Part shown: positions 14,601-27,578 of the stretch, piece by piece
How the letters are laid out: every line of letters starts with the position of its first letter
How positions within the stretch are numbered: the stretch's first letter is position 1
Source of the DNA: Pseudorasbora parva
Taxonomy: Eukaryota > Chordata > Actinopteri > Cypriniformes > Gobionidae
NCBI RefSeq assembly: GCF_024679245.1
Contig: NC_090195.1
Location: 3,786,300 to 3,850,299 of the forward strand
Length of the DNA stretch: 64,000 nucleotides
Direction: 5' to 3'
The notes under the pieces: generated by a model
Databases searched by the model: none
Told to the model about the DNA's origin: nothing
Seen by the model: the letters and a program-made list of their open reading frames with translations, nothing else
Made by a program: the position numbers and the translations under genes

Positions 14601-15138
14601 AGGCACAATATGTACAATTTTTGGACTATAATATATTCTGTTGACTTGTGTACTTACATTATCCCAAATGTCCCAAAAATAAGCAATTTTTCAATGCCTA
14701 TCAATGACATCATACCTGCATTACCCCCGATTTTATTTTGTAATTTTGTTTTATTAGACATGTGAGCGACTGTTTGGATCATTCATCGACAGAAAACTGA
14801 TCATTGTTCTCCAGCTCAACACAGTTAGTCTTATTGTTTAAATCTGGTGTTCTTGATTTACCGCACAGGGTACCATGTTTTACCATGCCTAATATCCATC
14901 TCTCACTGCAGTGAGAACAAGTGTCTCATAGTAGCCTCTAATAGCATTATAACATCACTTTCAAGACACTCAGATGTGTGTAATATGATAACCAGCGTTG
15001 TGTTCGTTACCCCACACACACACGAGCAGAAGAAGCAGCAAAATGAAAAGAAAAGAAGCGCGAAATCAAGCCGTCATCAAGCTACGCCTGTGTTTTGAAT
15101 AAACGACATCTAGCCGTGAAAAACTTCATATTGTGGCT
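14601..15138. mobile_element. TTAA-flanked MITE, 538 bp
   Basis: TTAA at 14,597-14,600 and 15,139-15,142 flank ends AGGCACAATATG and CATATTGTGGCT, inverted copies with one mismatch. The interior has GC-rich patches but no recognisable protein. Confidence 0.75.
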
Positions 15139-15691
15139 TTAAGCTTGCAGTGCGGTCTCGCCCGCCGCCATTTTCCTTATAAAGGCTCTACAAAGGCATC
15201 ATTTATGTCGTTTGTCATAAATTAGGACTTAATTTCCATTTTAAGGTGAACTAACTCTCTAAAAATGGGCTACATTTAGATACACAGCTTCGACACTCAC
15301 CATCTCAGAGAAGCTGCATCTCGAAATTCATCCCATTTAAAGCCCCGCCGCTACAACCATTAAAGTGCTCTTCTAACAATTTCACTGTTGCAACAATACA
15401 TTTCAATGCAATTACTGCCTGACTTTATATTGCCTGCATTCCTGTTATTATACAAAGCCTGTTAGCCACCATTTTTGTAAGGATTAAGATGGTCTTGTGC
15501 AATATAGCTTACAGTTAGCCTATTTATTTATATATTAAATATCTATAATTTGCCCTATTGAGGGGCTACGCTCAATATAATCACTAAGAAACATTTCTAA
15601 TTCCTAAAACTGCCTAGTTATACAGTTCTAGTCGTTCAGACAACAACTTAAAAGAAGTTAAGACAATCAATAATGCACATAGATGTCTTAC

Positions 15692-15800
15692 CCCTAAACA
15701 GAGACGACCCATTAGGTCCAAAGAAGAGCCCATCCTGTGAAATAGTGAAACTCATACAGCTTTCTGAAGCCTCTCCATATGTCAGGTTGCATTCGAACAC
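15692..15800 (-). CDS. Possible next exon of the unrecognised minus-strand gene
   Basis: An open 109-bp stretch on the - strand begins after an AG (15,801-15,802 on +) and ends before GTAAGA. It would enter in phase 0, matching the end of the 17-kb exon, and leave one base. The 36-codon reading has no stop. The acceptor has a poor pyrimidine tract and composition does not stand out, so this may be chance. Confidence 0.27.
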
Positions 15801-16089
15801 CTGAGCCTCTATTACACGGCGCAGGCAGGTAATGAGGGCTCGACTTTCATGCTATTATACACACCACATTAAATATTGATACAAAACCTTCTGTGTGCAT
15901 GACTTCAATTACTTAAACTACCTCAAAATGAAAATTCTGTCCTTATTTACTTTACATGCACTACAGTAAAAAATGTGGAATAATTACGAAAGTCACTTCT
16001 GCCTACCACGGCTGCATTTATTTGCTACAGTAATGTAACAGAAATATCATTATAACTTAAAATAAATGTGAATATATTGTAAAATGTAA

Positions 16090-16625
16090 TGTATTCCTGT
16101 GATCAACGCTGAATTTTACTTCAGTGTCTTCAGTGTCACATGATATTTCAGAAATCATTCTAATATGCTGATTTGCTGCTCAATTATTATTAGTGCTCAA
16201 TTATTAATAATGGTCCTTATTATTATAAATGGCTTTTTTGTGAAAACTGCACATTTTTTAGGATTATTAGCTGAATAAAAAGTTCAAAAGAACAGCATTT
16301 ATTTTAAAATATAATTCTTTTGTAACATTATAAATGCATTTAATGTCACTTTTGATCAATTTAATGTATCCTCGCTGAAGAAAAGCATTATATATGTATT
16401 ATAAATCATCATATTAGAACGATTTCTGAAGGATCATGTGACACTGAAGACTGGAGTGCATTCACAATAATTTTAAATTACAATTTAAAATCTACTCAAA
16501 TAGAAAACAGTAATAATACTTCGCAATATTTCTTTTTGTATGGCATTTTTACTAAATAAATGCAGCCTTGGTGAGCAGAAGACACTTTTTCCAAGAGCAT
16601 CTTAAAGTTTTGACCAGTAGTGTAG
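16090..16625. repeat. Two inverted fragments of an abundant cyprinid dispersed repeat
   Basis: The + strand piece (about 16,290-16,625) contains ATTTCTGAAGGATCATGTGA, AATGCAGCCTTGGTGAGCAG and a GACCAGTAGTGTA end. A piece in the opposite orientation lies at about 16,105-16,200. The same family appears at 29,880-30,300, 44,850-45,590 and 62,895-62,990. Confidence 0.75.
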
Positions 16626-16655
16626 GTTTTTGTCAGACCTAAAATAAGTTGTTAA

Positions 16656-17191
16656 AGGGGTGGTTCCGTGTATTTTTCTAGGCTTGGTTGTGTTTATGGG
16701 GCGCAGTATAACACGTCTTAATGCTTCTTCTTTTTTTTACGCCGTATTTTTCTTCTATTCTCCCTTTATTCCACACCGCTGTCTCCACTGTCCTTTGAAC
16801 GGCTCGTCTGCTTCCTGCTTCTATGAAGCCCATCCCTCTGAAAAACGCAATGGTCTTAGATTGGTTAGATGGCCAAATGTAGTTTCCTGTATTTTTATTG
16901 GCTGAAGTGCCAAGCACAGGTTGTCCGGTAGCCACGCCCCTTCCCATTACGGGCAGAAGTCACATCTGCGGAGACTAGCGAGGGTTTATGATGTCACCAA
17001 CCCAGGAAGAAGCTCGTTGTAGTCCAAACTGGCCGTTTTTGGAGGCAATAAACTGCTGTAACTTTAAAAGACAATATCTCCGTTTGCATTGAACTTTCAG
17101 CGCTGTAACTTTGCAGATACTTTTTATGCTCAAGCAGCGACATTACACACTAACTAAAGTTACAAAAGTCAAATCACACGCAACCACCCCT
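16656..17191. mobile_element. TTAA-flanked MITE, 536 bp
   Basis: TTAA at 16,652-16,655 and 17,192-17,195 flank AGGGGTGGTTCCGTG and its inverted counterpart AGGGGTGGTTGCGTG. It lies in the intron just downstream of the 17-kb exon of the minus-strand gene. Internal phrases (CTGCTGTAACTTTAAAAG; GTAGTCC) resemble the elements at 46,261 and 63,511. Confidence 0.85.
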
Positions 17192-17351
17192 TTAAACTTT
17201 AGCATCTTAATGTACGCACTGCACCAGTTTGAATAAAAATCCAAGAAAAAATGTCCACATAGGACCACAGGTCCAGAGTTAATAACGACAGAAAGCATTT
17301 ATGGGTGAACTCAGTTAAGAATAAAGCAAGTGTAGGCACAGAAGTACTTAC

Positions 17352-17575
17352 AAACTTCCTCTTCAGTTTAACTTTGGGATCGGCGAAGGTCCTCCCATCG
17401 GGCTGGGCGGACTCAAACTCTGAATCTCCCAGGTGATCATCCGCCGAGATGCTTTTCCTCAGATACGCCGCCCGACGCCGGAAACGTGAGAAGGGCGACT
17501 GAGAGCGCGGACGCAGGTCAACGGCCCCCGGAGCGACGTCCCCCTCGTTCTCATCTTCGAGCCGCCACATCTCGC
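17352..17575 (-). CDS. Common internal exon, basic/phospho-motif-rich, unrecognised gene
   Basis: This 224-bp - strand exon lies between CGTCCTCAG (acceptor before 17,575) and TTT/GTAAGT (donor after 17,352). Two bases complete the codon carried from the 20-kb exon; 74 codons follow and the exon ends in phase 0. GC content is far above the flanks. The product has an acidic start (EMWRLEDENEGD), then FSRFRRRAAYLRKSISADDH, a clear R-x-x-S basophilic phosphosite context, and ends DPKVKLKRKF. It looks like a disordered regulatory region before a domain encoded further downstream. The family is not recognised; confidence that it is coding is high. Confidence 0.8.
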
Positions 17576-18539
17576 CTGAGGACGGACAGACGGGTACGAT
17601 TCTGATCACACATCAGTGAAATATCACACACGCCATATTTAACCTTATTTGGCTGGTGGTTATTCCCAGGCAGCTCCTGCCTCACGGCTAGATCTGTAGA
17701 CTTTCTGATGAGGACATGAGGGAGCTGTCAGAGCGCTGGAACAGAGTTATTCATGTTTATTACAGTTGAGTAAGTCAAATCTGGGTCAGAGTTTCTATGA
17801 GACATTACGGCCCTCATTTGGCATGATCCCAGCATAATGAGCACGTCAAACACACCGAGGGAGACGGCTGGGATTCGGAGAGTATGTGTGTGTTGAAACA
17901 GCCACGACGCTCCGCTGTTGGCAATGACTGTTGCTAAGCAACTAGAATGGGGAGGAAGCCAAAGACTTTAGGTTTAACATTTGAGAGACAGTGAAAAAAT
18001 CCTTCACAGAAGCTTAACACAAGAGTAGCGCAGCTGTGAGAATCGAGGAGAAAAGCGTGAGAAAGAGGAGGGGTGGGGGGGGGTTTGGCTGAGCAGTGCA
18101 GGCAGAAGTAAATATCGAGAGCGCGCAGACGGCTGGGCTGAATGCGCTAAACAATCGCACATGGCGCAAAGCTCACACATGTTGTGAATGGAATGTGCCG
18201 CGTGGAAGCTTCTCGTTCCAGCCGTCGTCCATTCACATCTACACTGCCAAATCTACCAATTCTCTCCCACCGAGGTATTCAATCACATTTATTATTTTTG
18301 CTCAACAGATCAACTGAAGGATGTCTTGCTCATGCAAACATCTGAAAAATATCCAGAATCAGAGAATGTGAGGGTGAATATCACAACACGTCATCCTAAA
18401 AATAAAAAATAAATTGTCTATTTTTATTACCAATAAGCGTTTCTGCACTGCAACATTTTCAGGATGTTTTTAGCTCATTTAATTTCATTACTGTAATGCA
18501 AATATAACACAAAAAATTCTATATTATTTAAAAGATACT

Positions 18540-19280
18540 ATATAAATGTACACAGGTACACTATGTAACTTTCTTTGGTCATGATTAACAACATTTAAAT
18601 AATGAGTTAATACATCATCAACCCTTCTTCCAAAACATGTTTTTGTCTAACCCTTATTCACTATGGTAAGCCTATTATAAGTGTCAATATTTTAGACATG
18701 TGGATGGTGTTAGTACATGTGCGTGTCTCGTCATATCCTTAAATAGAGAAAAGTCGGTGAGATGGAGAACTGATTGGCTGTTCAGTTTAGTGAAATAACA
18801 GCAAAACAGGGAGTAAAGAATAGAAGATACAGAAGGCTGTTGTTATGTCACATCATCTTACCGGAGTGTTCCTGGGAGAATATTTGAATATTAGCATGAG
18901 CGGAGTGGAATAAAGAAAGTGACCGGTAAGCACTTGCTGCTTTGTGTGTGGTTTGTGTATCTACAGCCTGCAGCATTGGTTTCTCTTCTTGAATGATGAA
19001 TATAGACAGTTGTCTCATTTACACGCAGGTGCAGAATGTGCATGCTAGCTGACAGTCGGCTGTAGTGCTCTCGGTGTGTGTTCAAGTGCAGCTTTTTTGC
19101 TCCGATGCAGGCGACATGAGGCGACAACACAGTCAGCTTCCATCAGCGCTAGTTCTTTGGCAGCGGTGTGGTGTGTCCCTACCCTTATGGTTAGGGTTTG
19201 GTTTAGGGTTATTTATTATAACTGGTATTAAGTATGTGTCGTAATGTGTAACTATGTCACCTTAAAATAAAGCATTACCA
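18540..19280. repeat. Probable dispersed repeat sequence
   Basis: TACACTATGTAACTTTCTTTGG near the left edge, given here as 18,558-18,579, and TAATGTGTAACTATGTCACC near 19,241 have the look of ends of common fish repeats that I recognise in outline. No clean terminal structure or duplication was found. Confidence 0.35.
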
Positions 19281-20153
19281 AATATTCTTCTTTATTTTCT
19301 TTATGCAATATATGCATGCTGTCAATTGATTCAAATTTTTATTAAAATCACACATTTTTTCTGTAATTAATCGGATTATAACATCTGAGTTTATAATATT
19401 TTTTTAGTGTAATAATTTCACAGTTGCTCTCCAAATTAATGAAGATACGACTTAAAGGCAGTAATTTAAAATATTTGTTGTAATGCATCTTTTTATGAAT
19501 GAAGGCCAGTATGCCAGATACTAATACTGGTACTGATGTCTTCATGAAATTGATTTTTTAAAACATTAATGATAGACATTTAACATTACAGTATAATTGA
19601 AAGTTATTGATTTCAACATGTATTAGCCTTTAAACAAATAACAACTTTTAATTTAAGTGAACCTAAAACAATCTTCACATAAACCCATTATAATAAATGT
19701 TACCTGTGCCCTTCCTCTCTAACAGGTAGGAAATATAGAGAAATGGGGAAAACAAGTTTATCAAACAGTCTGCACAGCTTAAATAATAAATTGAATATAG
19801 AATAATCTTTCCTTATTAATGCTTACATTTTCTGTGTTACCTTTGTTCTTTGATTAACATTAATGACAGACATCACGGCAACTGCTTTATTAGGCTGCTG
19901 TCACTTTAAGATCTGCCGATATAATTATATATCATTTCTTATTTCTCCTTTTGATTTCGAGATGATTTCAATGTGAGCTGTTTTCATAAGATTCATCCAC
20001 TAATGGGAGGTTTTTTTTTGGGTTGCCTCCCAACAGAACTGCTTTATATCTAGTTCACAGCAGAATCATCAAAACCGAGAGTTCAATGAAATATGTTTTG
20101 ATAATATGAGTGTGCAGTTGAAATAAACATAAACACAAGCACACATGCAATAC

Positions 20154-20332
20154 CTGCAGGGGGCAGCGTACATGCTTCAAGACCACCAGGGCTGGAAGGA
20201 ACACGTGGGCGATGTTGTCGTTCACAAGCGTTCTCCGTCTGCTGCACACGGACGGCAGCAGGGGACTGGGGGATGCTGGGTAATGTTCGGGATTTGGCCA
20301 ACACAGGCCTTTGCAGCCTTCGCTCCAACGAC
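20154..20332 (-). CDS. Common internal exon, Ser/Pro-rich, unrecognised gene
   Basis: A 179-bp exon on the - strand has clean signals: GTGTTTCAG acceptor before 20,332 and CTGCAG/GTATTG donor after 20,154. It takes one base to finish the upstream codon, reads 59 codons without a stop, and leaves one base. The peptide begins SLERRLQRPVLAKSRTLPSI and includes a basic stretch followed by SIPQSP, the kind of motif phosphorylated by basophilic kinases and bound by 14-3-3. That role is only suggested by composition. No domain is visible. Confidence 0.72.
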
Positions 20333-20439
20333 CTGAAACACACGCAAACAATCATAAGCAACAGATCAATAATCAATCATAGCCCTTTCTTTAAAATATA
20401 AGATGAACAATCAATAGTGTATAATGTTTAACACTGTGC

Positions 20440-23400
20440 GTGTGAGAGGTTGTGTATTTGAGGTATATGTGCTTTTCTCCTGAGGGTTGAAAGAAGTGTT
20501 TATTTATGTTATTTATCAATTCAATTATTGATACACTTTAAAAAATAAAAACGGAAAATGTACTGGTAATTTTCTGCCAGTACATTATCCAGTAATTTTA
20601 TGAAATTTTTTGTTAACCCTTAAACTAATGCAATGTGTAATTCAAAATAACAGGTAAAACACCTGTAAAAAATGTACATTTATTTAAACTCCTTCACATT
20701 GTGTCCTATTTTTACTGACTTGCATTTACAGTGTATGGTTTAATAATTAGTACATAGCAAATGGAATAAAATGTATTCAAATTATCTCAAAACAGCTGAA
20801 ACATGTTGTCTTAATTAGCACGTGCAGTTTGCATTCATTACATGAACTAGTTTGTATCAGTCTATCTGAAAGGTTATTGTAATGCTGAAAACATTATTCT
20901 TCAAGCGTGCAGGATGGAGTGTAACAGCGTGTGGAGATTTGGCCGCATTCATGTGTGAATGTCTGGCAACGACGGACCAGTGAATTCCAAGCGGCTTCAG
21001 GAAATTCTACAGCAGAATGTGACGGCGTCTGTCTGTGATCTGAACAGGCGCTGGGTTATGCAACGCGATTACGATCCAAAACACTGAAGTAAATCAAAGC
21101 AACAGCGCAAAAAGATGTTCTGGATTTAAATAAGTCAACATCCCAAAAACTACAGAAACGATGGAGAGCTAAAGCGCACATGTGAAGAGCAGCTGCGGAG
21201 CATTTGATTGAGGTCTATGCCAATAAATATACTATTGATCAAATATTAAAGGCTTCACATGGTTTTCCCATTATTAGTCTTTCTCAGTCAAACTATTTTT
21301 TTTGTAAAGCAATGGCAAAGCTAAAAATAACTATAAAACCCCTATAATTATGACCAATGTGGCATAAATTATTACATTAAATAAAGATAATATTGTGGAA
21401 ATGTTTAATTTAGGGTAATAAAGAGAATTTGGTTTATTAATATTTACTAATATTCAACTAATTTAAAAACTAGACCAGAACAATGTGAACTCAAAAGTGA
21501 CTATTTACTTTTTTAATACGTGCTCCTGGTCTTGCTGTGATTCATCAGTGCTATTGCAAATATAAAAATAATTGTTTTCGTAATCTTTTATCATAACGTA
21601 ATAACTTGCTCTGCCTCTGCCATCAACCGCAGCAACACCTGTTCATTCTGGAATATAACACTGAGTTTTCATGATTCAGTTCAGTGGAGAAGAAAACCAA
21701 GCCCTGACCTACAATTTAATACCATGTTTTACTCAGAATATGTTATTATAGAAGTAGAGACTTTAAAATAATAGAGCTGTTTCCATCCAACTATTTTTAT
21801 GCACATTGTTAATACTTTAATTATCATTTATTAAAAGAAGTTAATATTAACTAACATTTATATTGTATTTAGCTAACAATAAGCAATTTATTACAGAATT
21901 TATTCATCTGTGTCAATCCTAGATAATACAAATATATTTTTATTCATTATTTCTTCATGTTAGTTCACTGTGCATTAGCAAAAGTTACACTTTGGTGCAC
22001 TTTTTTCTTTATTTATTATACATTTTAAATTCTTTTGTGCACTTTTATTGTTTTTAATAATGTATTAGTAAATGTTGAAATTAGCATTAACTAAGATTAA
22101 TAAATGCTGTAGAAGTATTGTTTAGTATTGTCTTAGTTCATGTTGACTAAAGTAGTAATGAAACCTTGTTATCTGCAAAAAACACTGGATGGAAACGGCA
22201 CGATAAACAACTTGCTGTCAATTGAGGCGGATACATTTTTTTCTTTATCCGATAAGCCATGCACATAAACTAGGATGAAAACACATTTAGCGAATAAATC
22301 CCTTGAACAAAAAAAAAACTCACGTGACTTTGCCTCAACAGAGGATGTGACTGGTCAGCTGATTAGTCCAGTTATGTTATCCAATCACATCACAGCATCT
22401 CAAAGGTTGGTTTGGTCTTTCTGAAACGCCTGAGCCAAAGTCTGTCATTAGAATGATTTGGTTTAATTCCCTCTCAGAAGTATCTTCCCAAACACCAGAC
22501 ATATAAACGCAAGAGAGCGTTTATTGCGTTTCGATTGCACAATCTGAGATGCAAGACTTTTTTTTTGCCTGATTGCAGCAACTTAAATTTTTTTAACTGA
22601 TATTTTGTGTCAGTTTCTCAGGAAGTGACCATTTTGTTCTCTTAAACACATGGGATTGAAACACTGCTTTATTCACAATTTTTTAAGCAATGTTCAAATT
22701 TTGCGCATAAGTTAAATGTGCAACTTTGAATGGAAAAATAGCTACTTTTTTATTGAAAACTAAAACTATTAAAAATTGTAAAAATGTTAATTGACATAAA
22801 GCTGAAATAAAATACAAATATTAGATAAAAACTTAATAATGTAATAAAAAGGTTGAAGAACTAAAATTACTAGAACCTAAATAAAAATAAAGCTAAAACT
22901 GAAATATAAGAAAACGAATTACAAATACAAAGGCATATAAGAAAAATGCCAACTGATAATATATAAATTAAAGTAAACAGTATAAATTAAACTGACTGAG
23001 TCTTCCCAGCCCCATATATGCTTTCAATATAGAAGAACAGATTAGTACATCCAAAATGTCTCCTTTTGTGTTTAAAAATAGAACGAAAATCATTATATAT
23101 AATGACCAAATGTCCATCCCTCTACGGCTCCTGCTTCTCACATGTTTCTCCAGAGAAAAAGACCCTGGCAATCTCACAAGCGTCTCTTCTAGAGATTCAG
23201 AAGAGATCAACAATGTCTCAAACTGTGCTCAGATTTGGCAAGACACAGAAATGATCTGAGCTGCTGCACATTCATACTTTTACTTGAATCGTTTTTATTT
23301 CCCCAAGGGAATATTAGAATAAAATCAGATGCAACTCAAATGCAACATAACCCGAGCTACGATACGACAAACACCTAAGCAATAAAATCTAAGACAAAGA

Positions 23401-23800
23401 CACTGGACTGCATTCAGAAATTTGATGTATGAGCATTTACACCTTTCCAAAGCTTCATGACTAAAGCATCCTGATGATTCAGTTCGATCCCTGCCAATCA
23501 CAGTCCCCCGTCTGTTCTAAATTCTCTTATTTCATTGGCTACTCATTTCTCTCAACCCGCCTCGTTCTGTCCACCCACAGACCAGACGTCCAGGTGAACT
23601 GACCGCACTCGAACCCAATAGGAACCACTACAAGTACTGTTAACCAAAATATACAAAACCGTCCAAAAATGTATCCACTACATTTACAGGTGATTTATCA
23701 ATTTGCTCATGTCATTTTGAGGTAATGCCACATGAAATTCACATGTCAGCATTATTATAATGTTAAAAGTCTGTAAATCTCATGCAGGACACACACACAC
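20440..23800. other. Intronic, repeat-rich noncoding DNA
   Basis: Intron between the 20-kb and 24-kb exons of the minus-strand gene. At 21,775-22,745 a phrase GAGCTGTTTCCATCCAACTA and a later inverted-looking GAATGGAAAAATAGC suggest one old element. AT-rich insertions at about 21,800-22,160 lie inside it. A second AACTAAA-type repeat lies at 22,740-22,980. Confidence 0.35.
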
Positions 23801-23853
23801 ACACACACAATTCCTAGAATGCACACTCTGAAATCCTGCCGTTTCTGGAGTAC

Positions 23854-23981
23854 CTGGCCTCGGCTACCGTGCAACAGTAACTGCCGCTGCGACGGGCATC
23901 CCTCCGAGCCATGAGCTCATCTCTGGAACGCCGACGATTAAAGTAATCCGTAAGTTTCCCGAAACTTGCCATTCTGTCCAT
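23854..23981 (-). CDS. Alternative first coding exon (isoform B) of the same unrecognised gene
   Basis: The ATG at 23,981 has purine at -3 and G at +4, and lies in a GC-rich block with promoter character (23,980-24,260). It encodes 42 codons plus two bases (AG) before a GT donor at 23,852-23,853. The phase is the same as at the end of the 31-kb exon, so either first exon can join the exon at 20,332. The encoded segment is strongly basic (MASFGKLTDYFNRRRSRDEL and on) and looks like a cytosolic, disordered tail. The donor (CCAG/GTACTC) is only moderate. Two promoters giving two N-termini is the simplest reading. The gene family is not recognised. Confidence 0.5.
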
Positions 23982-24270
23982 TGCATGCGCGTGCGTCCGC
24001 GAGCTGATGTTCTTCCACGAGCTGTTGTTTACTTGAGCATCATATTCATTCACTCATTCTCCTCTCCTCTCACATCCCCCTACAAACATCGCCGAACGCG
24101 GAGCAGAAGCAGTTGCGTGCCCGCCTGAGCTTTGCTCGCTTGCTCTCACACTGAAAATAGCAACTTCCTTTAAAAGCAGCGCAGCGACTCGGGGTCTCTC
24201 CCAGGAGGAGACAGCCGCGTGTGAGTTTAGTGTGTCTTTCAGCATTCTCCCCGGAGTATCATCAGTGCTG
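23982..24270 (-). promoter_or_regulatory. GC-rich alternative promoter upstream of isoform B
   Basis: CpG-rich sequence with CTCCTCTC-type tracts lies immediately 5' (on the - strand) of the ATG at 23,981, next to a (CT)n block at about 24,325-24,364. No TATA box is evident, which fits a housekeeping-type start region. Inferred from composition and position only. Confidence 0.35.
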
Positions 24271-24320
24271 CGGCAACATCAGCATCCTGCATCTCTCCCT
24301 CTCTCCCTCTCAGCCTCCCT

Positions 24321-24324
<4 letters not shown>

Positions 24325-24364
<40 letters not shown>
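24325..24364 (+). repeat. (CT)n tract near the alternative promoter
   Basis: Pyrimidine dinucleotide run with imperfect flanks (24,290-24,385). Such tracts are common near fish promoters. Confidence 0.9.
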
Positions 24365-24367
<3 letters not shown>

Positions 24368-24542
24368 CACCTCTCTCTCTCTCAAATGTGTGCCGAACGC
24401 TGTGAAAGAGCAAATATGATCTAGAGCAGAGGATGGGGAAAAAATGAATGACTAAAAATGAAAACGGAATCAAAGAAGGCAACACTGGCTAGACTTTGAT
24501 TTTGCCAACTGTTCTGCATTCAGAACGATGCATAACCATTTC

Positions 24543-24665
<123 letters not shown>

Positions 24666-25539
24666 CATTCTTTGATAAAGACAGCAGCTTGTGCTGCACT
24701 TCAGAGAGTGGAGTTCACTAAATCAATACCGGCAGAGAATGGGAGAGCAATGCTTGTCTTTTGTTTGCTCCACTACATCCACTGTTTTCCTTTCTTTTTT
24801 ATATGCTGGCCAGATGTTGAAAATGAATTGATCAAGTAAATACAAAATAGGAAATGCCATCAGGCTGGCACATTTTTGCCTGCTGCAAGCAGAACTGAGC
24901 ACAGCTCTCTGCATATATATTGCACATTCATGGCAGATTTACAGGACTGTGTCCGCTGCTCTCGGTAAGAATAAATTGTGTCCTAGCATGTAACTTCGTC
25001 CAAGCATATTGCAGCATCCTGCTTCTGCTGCCGTCTGCGGTTTTTCTCTCCTGTTGGAAGCTGAACATGGTGGAGATGAATGTAACAGAATGCACAGGTC
25101 AAGTTAATCAAGGGAGCGAAATCAACCATCAACTACCAAAGCAAACGCAATCAAACACACCCACGTCTCTCGTTTCTTAAAGCTAAGCATTTTGGACTTA
25201 AAGGGCCTTACTTAAACGATCGAAGCGCAGGTGCACTTAGGGCGTGTCCGAATCCACTTTTGCTAGTTTAAAGACAGAAAAAAAACAGTCTAAAAGGATT
25301 GTCCCTATTCTCTTAATGAGTCATTTGTGTGTTCTGGGCATAATGTGCAATAAACCAATCAGAGTCTCCTCTCCCATTCCCTTTAAAAGCCAGTTGCGTT
25401 CGTAGTATGGCGGATTTATATTTACACTTGATCATGAGATAATGCTACTTCACATCGCTGATCTAGTGAGAATTCAGTGCAGAATTCTCCGTTAGAAATA
25501 TCAGACCAAACAGCGCTGACCAGGAAACCAGGAGAAACA

Positions 25540-25545
25540 CTGTGC

Positions 25546-25582
<37 letters not shown>

Positions 25583-25690
25583 CTTTATTTTATATAGCGC
25601 CTTTAAAAGTTACATCTCAAAGCACTTTACATAAAAATATTAACAAACAAGTTAATATTTTAAAAAGATTAATATTCTAATATACATTTT
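25540..25690 (-). mobile_element. 3' end of a LINE, minus orientation
   Basis: A (TAA)n run (25,549-25,580) leads into AACTTTATTTTATATAGCGC and a phrase ending CAAAGCACTTTACAT. In reverse orientation this is the typical 3' tail of fish L2-type LINEs. The 5' part is absent. Confidence 0.6.
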
Positions 25691-26535
25691 TAATTTAATA
25701 ATATTTTTAAATGTAAAAATTAACAAACAAGTTATAGAAGTCTTTCTTAGTCCACACATTTACCCTGGATTTAATGTAGCAATGCTAACTGTAATCATGG
25801 TATTGTGGCAGAAAGAGACAAATAATTTTACATCAATCATTTCAGGGTTGGTACAACCTTTTGAAATTAATATTCAAGCACTTTTCATGGACTTTCAAGT
25901 TCTTCATGTTTTTTCCAGCACTTCAAAGCTCTACATATTATTCAACTGACATGTTATTTTTAATGTGATAACCAAAAATAAGATACAAATTATGTCATTT
26001 ACTCATCCTCATTTCACTTCCAACATATGACTTGGAAAAAAAAATCTGTCCTCTTTTTTTTAAACTGCATAAAAATGGTTGATGACAGAAAATATTTTAG
26101 TAAAAATACTTCACAATATTGTGAACATTGGGTGGGCTTGGTGAAGATTTGTATTAATGCTTTCCGGTGTGCATTAGTGCAACAAAATAGTGATGCGTGA
26201 AGATCACGGACAAGGGCTCTTAGTATATCATACACCTAGGGTTGACAAAAACCCATGCTGGTAACAACAATGGAGATGATGATCGTGATATCTGCTGCCT
26301 TTGGGAAAAACAGCACTTGTGTGCCCTAACCTGACTTCTCAATCAATACAGCTTCAGGTCACAGCTGTGAAAAGTCCTATTTTGTACATTACTCAGTTCC
26401 CTGACTCTATTACATCAAACATTTAACCCTGCGCATAATGAAAATGATATTTCATTTGACACTCATGCTTGTTTGAGCATCACGACCAGGGGTGCATTTC
26501 CCGAAAGCATCGTTAGACAACTATGGTTCAATCAG

Positions 26536-27197
26536 TGGGTGCGTTTACATGCACACCAGTAAACTGATAACTCGAAAAAATCTGCTTATTGAAATAATCA
26601 GTTTTCCCCGTTTACATGCAAACCAGTAAACTGACAATGCAAGTAAACGCGTTTACATGACTTTAAATAAATAAATAAACCGGGTTATTTCCTATAGTGA
26701 CGTCAAAAATAATAATGTCTGTATCAAATGTCAGTTGTGATGTTAAGTAAAGCTTGTCAGCGGAAGATTTACAGCTCATATTATCCCTCATGAAGTTAGA
26801 GATGCAGTGTTTTGACTGAACCTCTTCTACTTCTGCATGAGATGATAACACATCTTTACAATTTTCTGGGTCTTAAAAGAGTTTGCGTTTGTTCTTATTT
26901 CATACAAAACGCTAACTCACTCTGTCTGGATGCATTTAAATCTGCTCTAAGTTTGCGTTTTTGTCACCGATCACACATGCGCACTTCAATAAGCCGACAG
27001 AGAGCAGGTTAATGCGTTTACATGCAGTGCGAAATCGAGGTAAGAGGTAAAAAACTACCTGTGTCGACCGGTTTATGCTTGCGCCGTTTCTGACCTTACA
27101 CCGATAAAAGAAAACGGGTTACCACGTTTACATGACCATTTTCATTGTCGGCTTAGTAGGCATAATCGCCTTAAGAACGTGCATGTAAACGCACCCA
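26536..27197. mobile_element. MITE with perfect 19-bp inverted ends
   Basis: TGGGTGCGTTTACATGCAC at the left is exactly inverted at the right. Inside, GTTTACATG phrases recur several times. It sits inside fragments of another element: CATTTCCCGAAAGCATCGTT just left, and a related arm right of 27,200. No transposase is visible and no target duplication is obvious. Confidence 0.85.
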
Positions 27198-27578
27198 TTG
27201 TTTCCTGAAACCATATTCCAACGAACATTTGCAAACAGCATCAAAAAGTTGCGAGGATAGAGCGACAGCTCTCGACCTGTAGTCAGAAGCAGAGTTTCTT
27301 GTTTGAATGACGTGGACCTAATAAATCCTTAATTTCAGCAAAATAAGCATGCAAGCTGACATTCAGTACAATCTATATCTTTTATTTCTAATATATACAA
27401 ATGTCATTAACATAGTTTAGTTTGTCGAGGTTTTAAGTGCAGATTTTGAAGAAGCTGTTACCCTTTTAAAAGAAATGTAGAAATGTAGTGTTCAACGCAG
27501 TTCTCCAAGACCCAATGACTTTTGTAGCACTTGAACCATAAACACACAAAAAATAATTGACTGGATTCGAGGAGTTTT

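Noticed and set aside
16660..16947. Overlapping frames on both strands near 16.7-16.9 kb
   Set aside because: Lie inside the TTAA-flanked MITE and show no protein similarity.
19180..19215. Telomere-like TTAGGGTTTGGTTTAGGG phrase
   Set aside because: Only a few degenerate units; common by chance and within fish repeats, so not an interstitial telomere.
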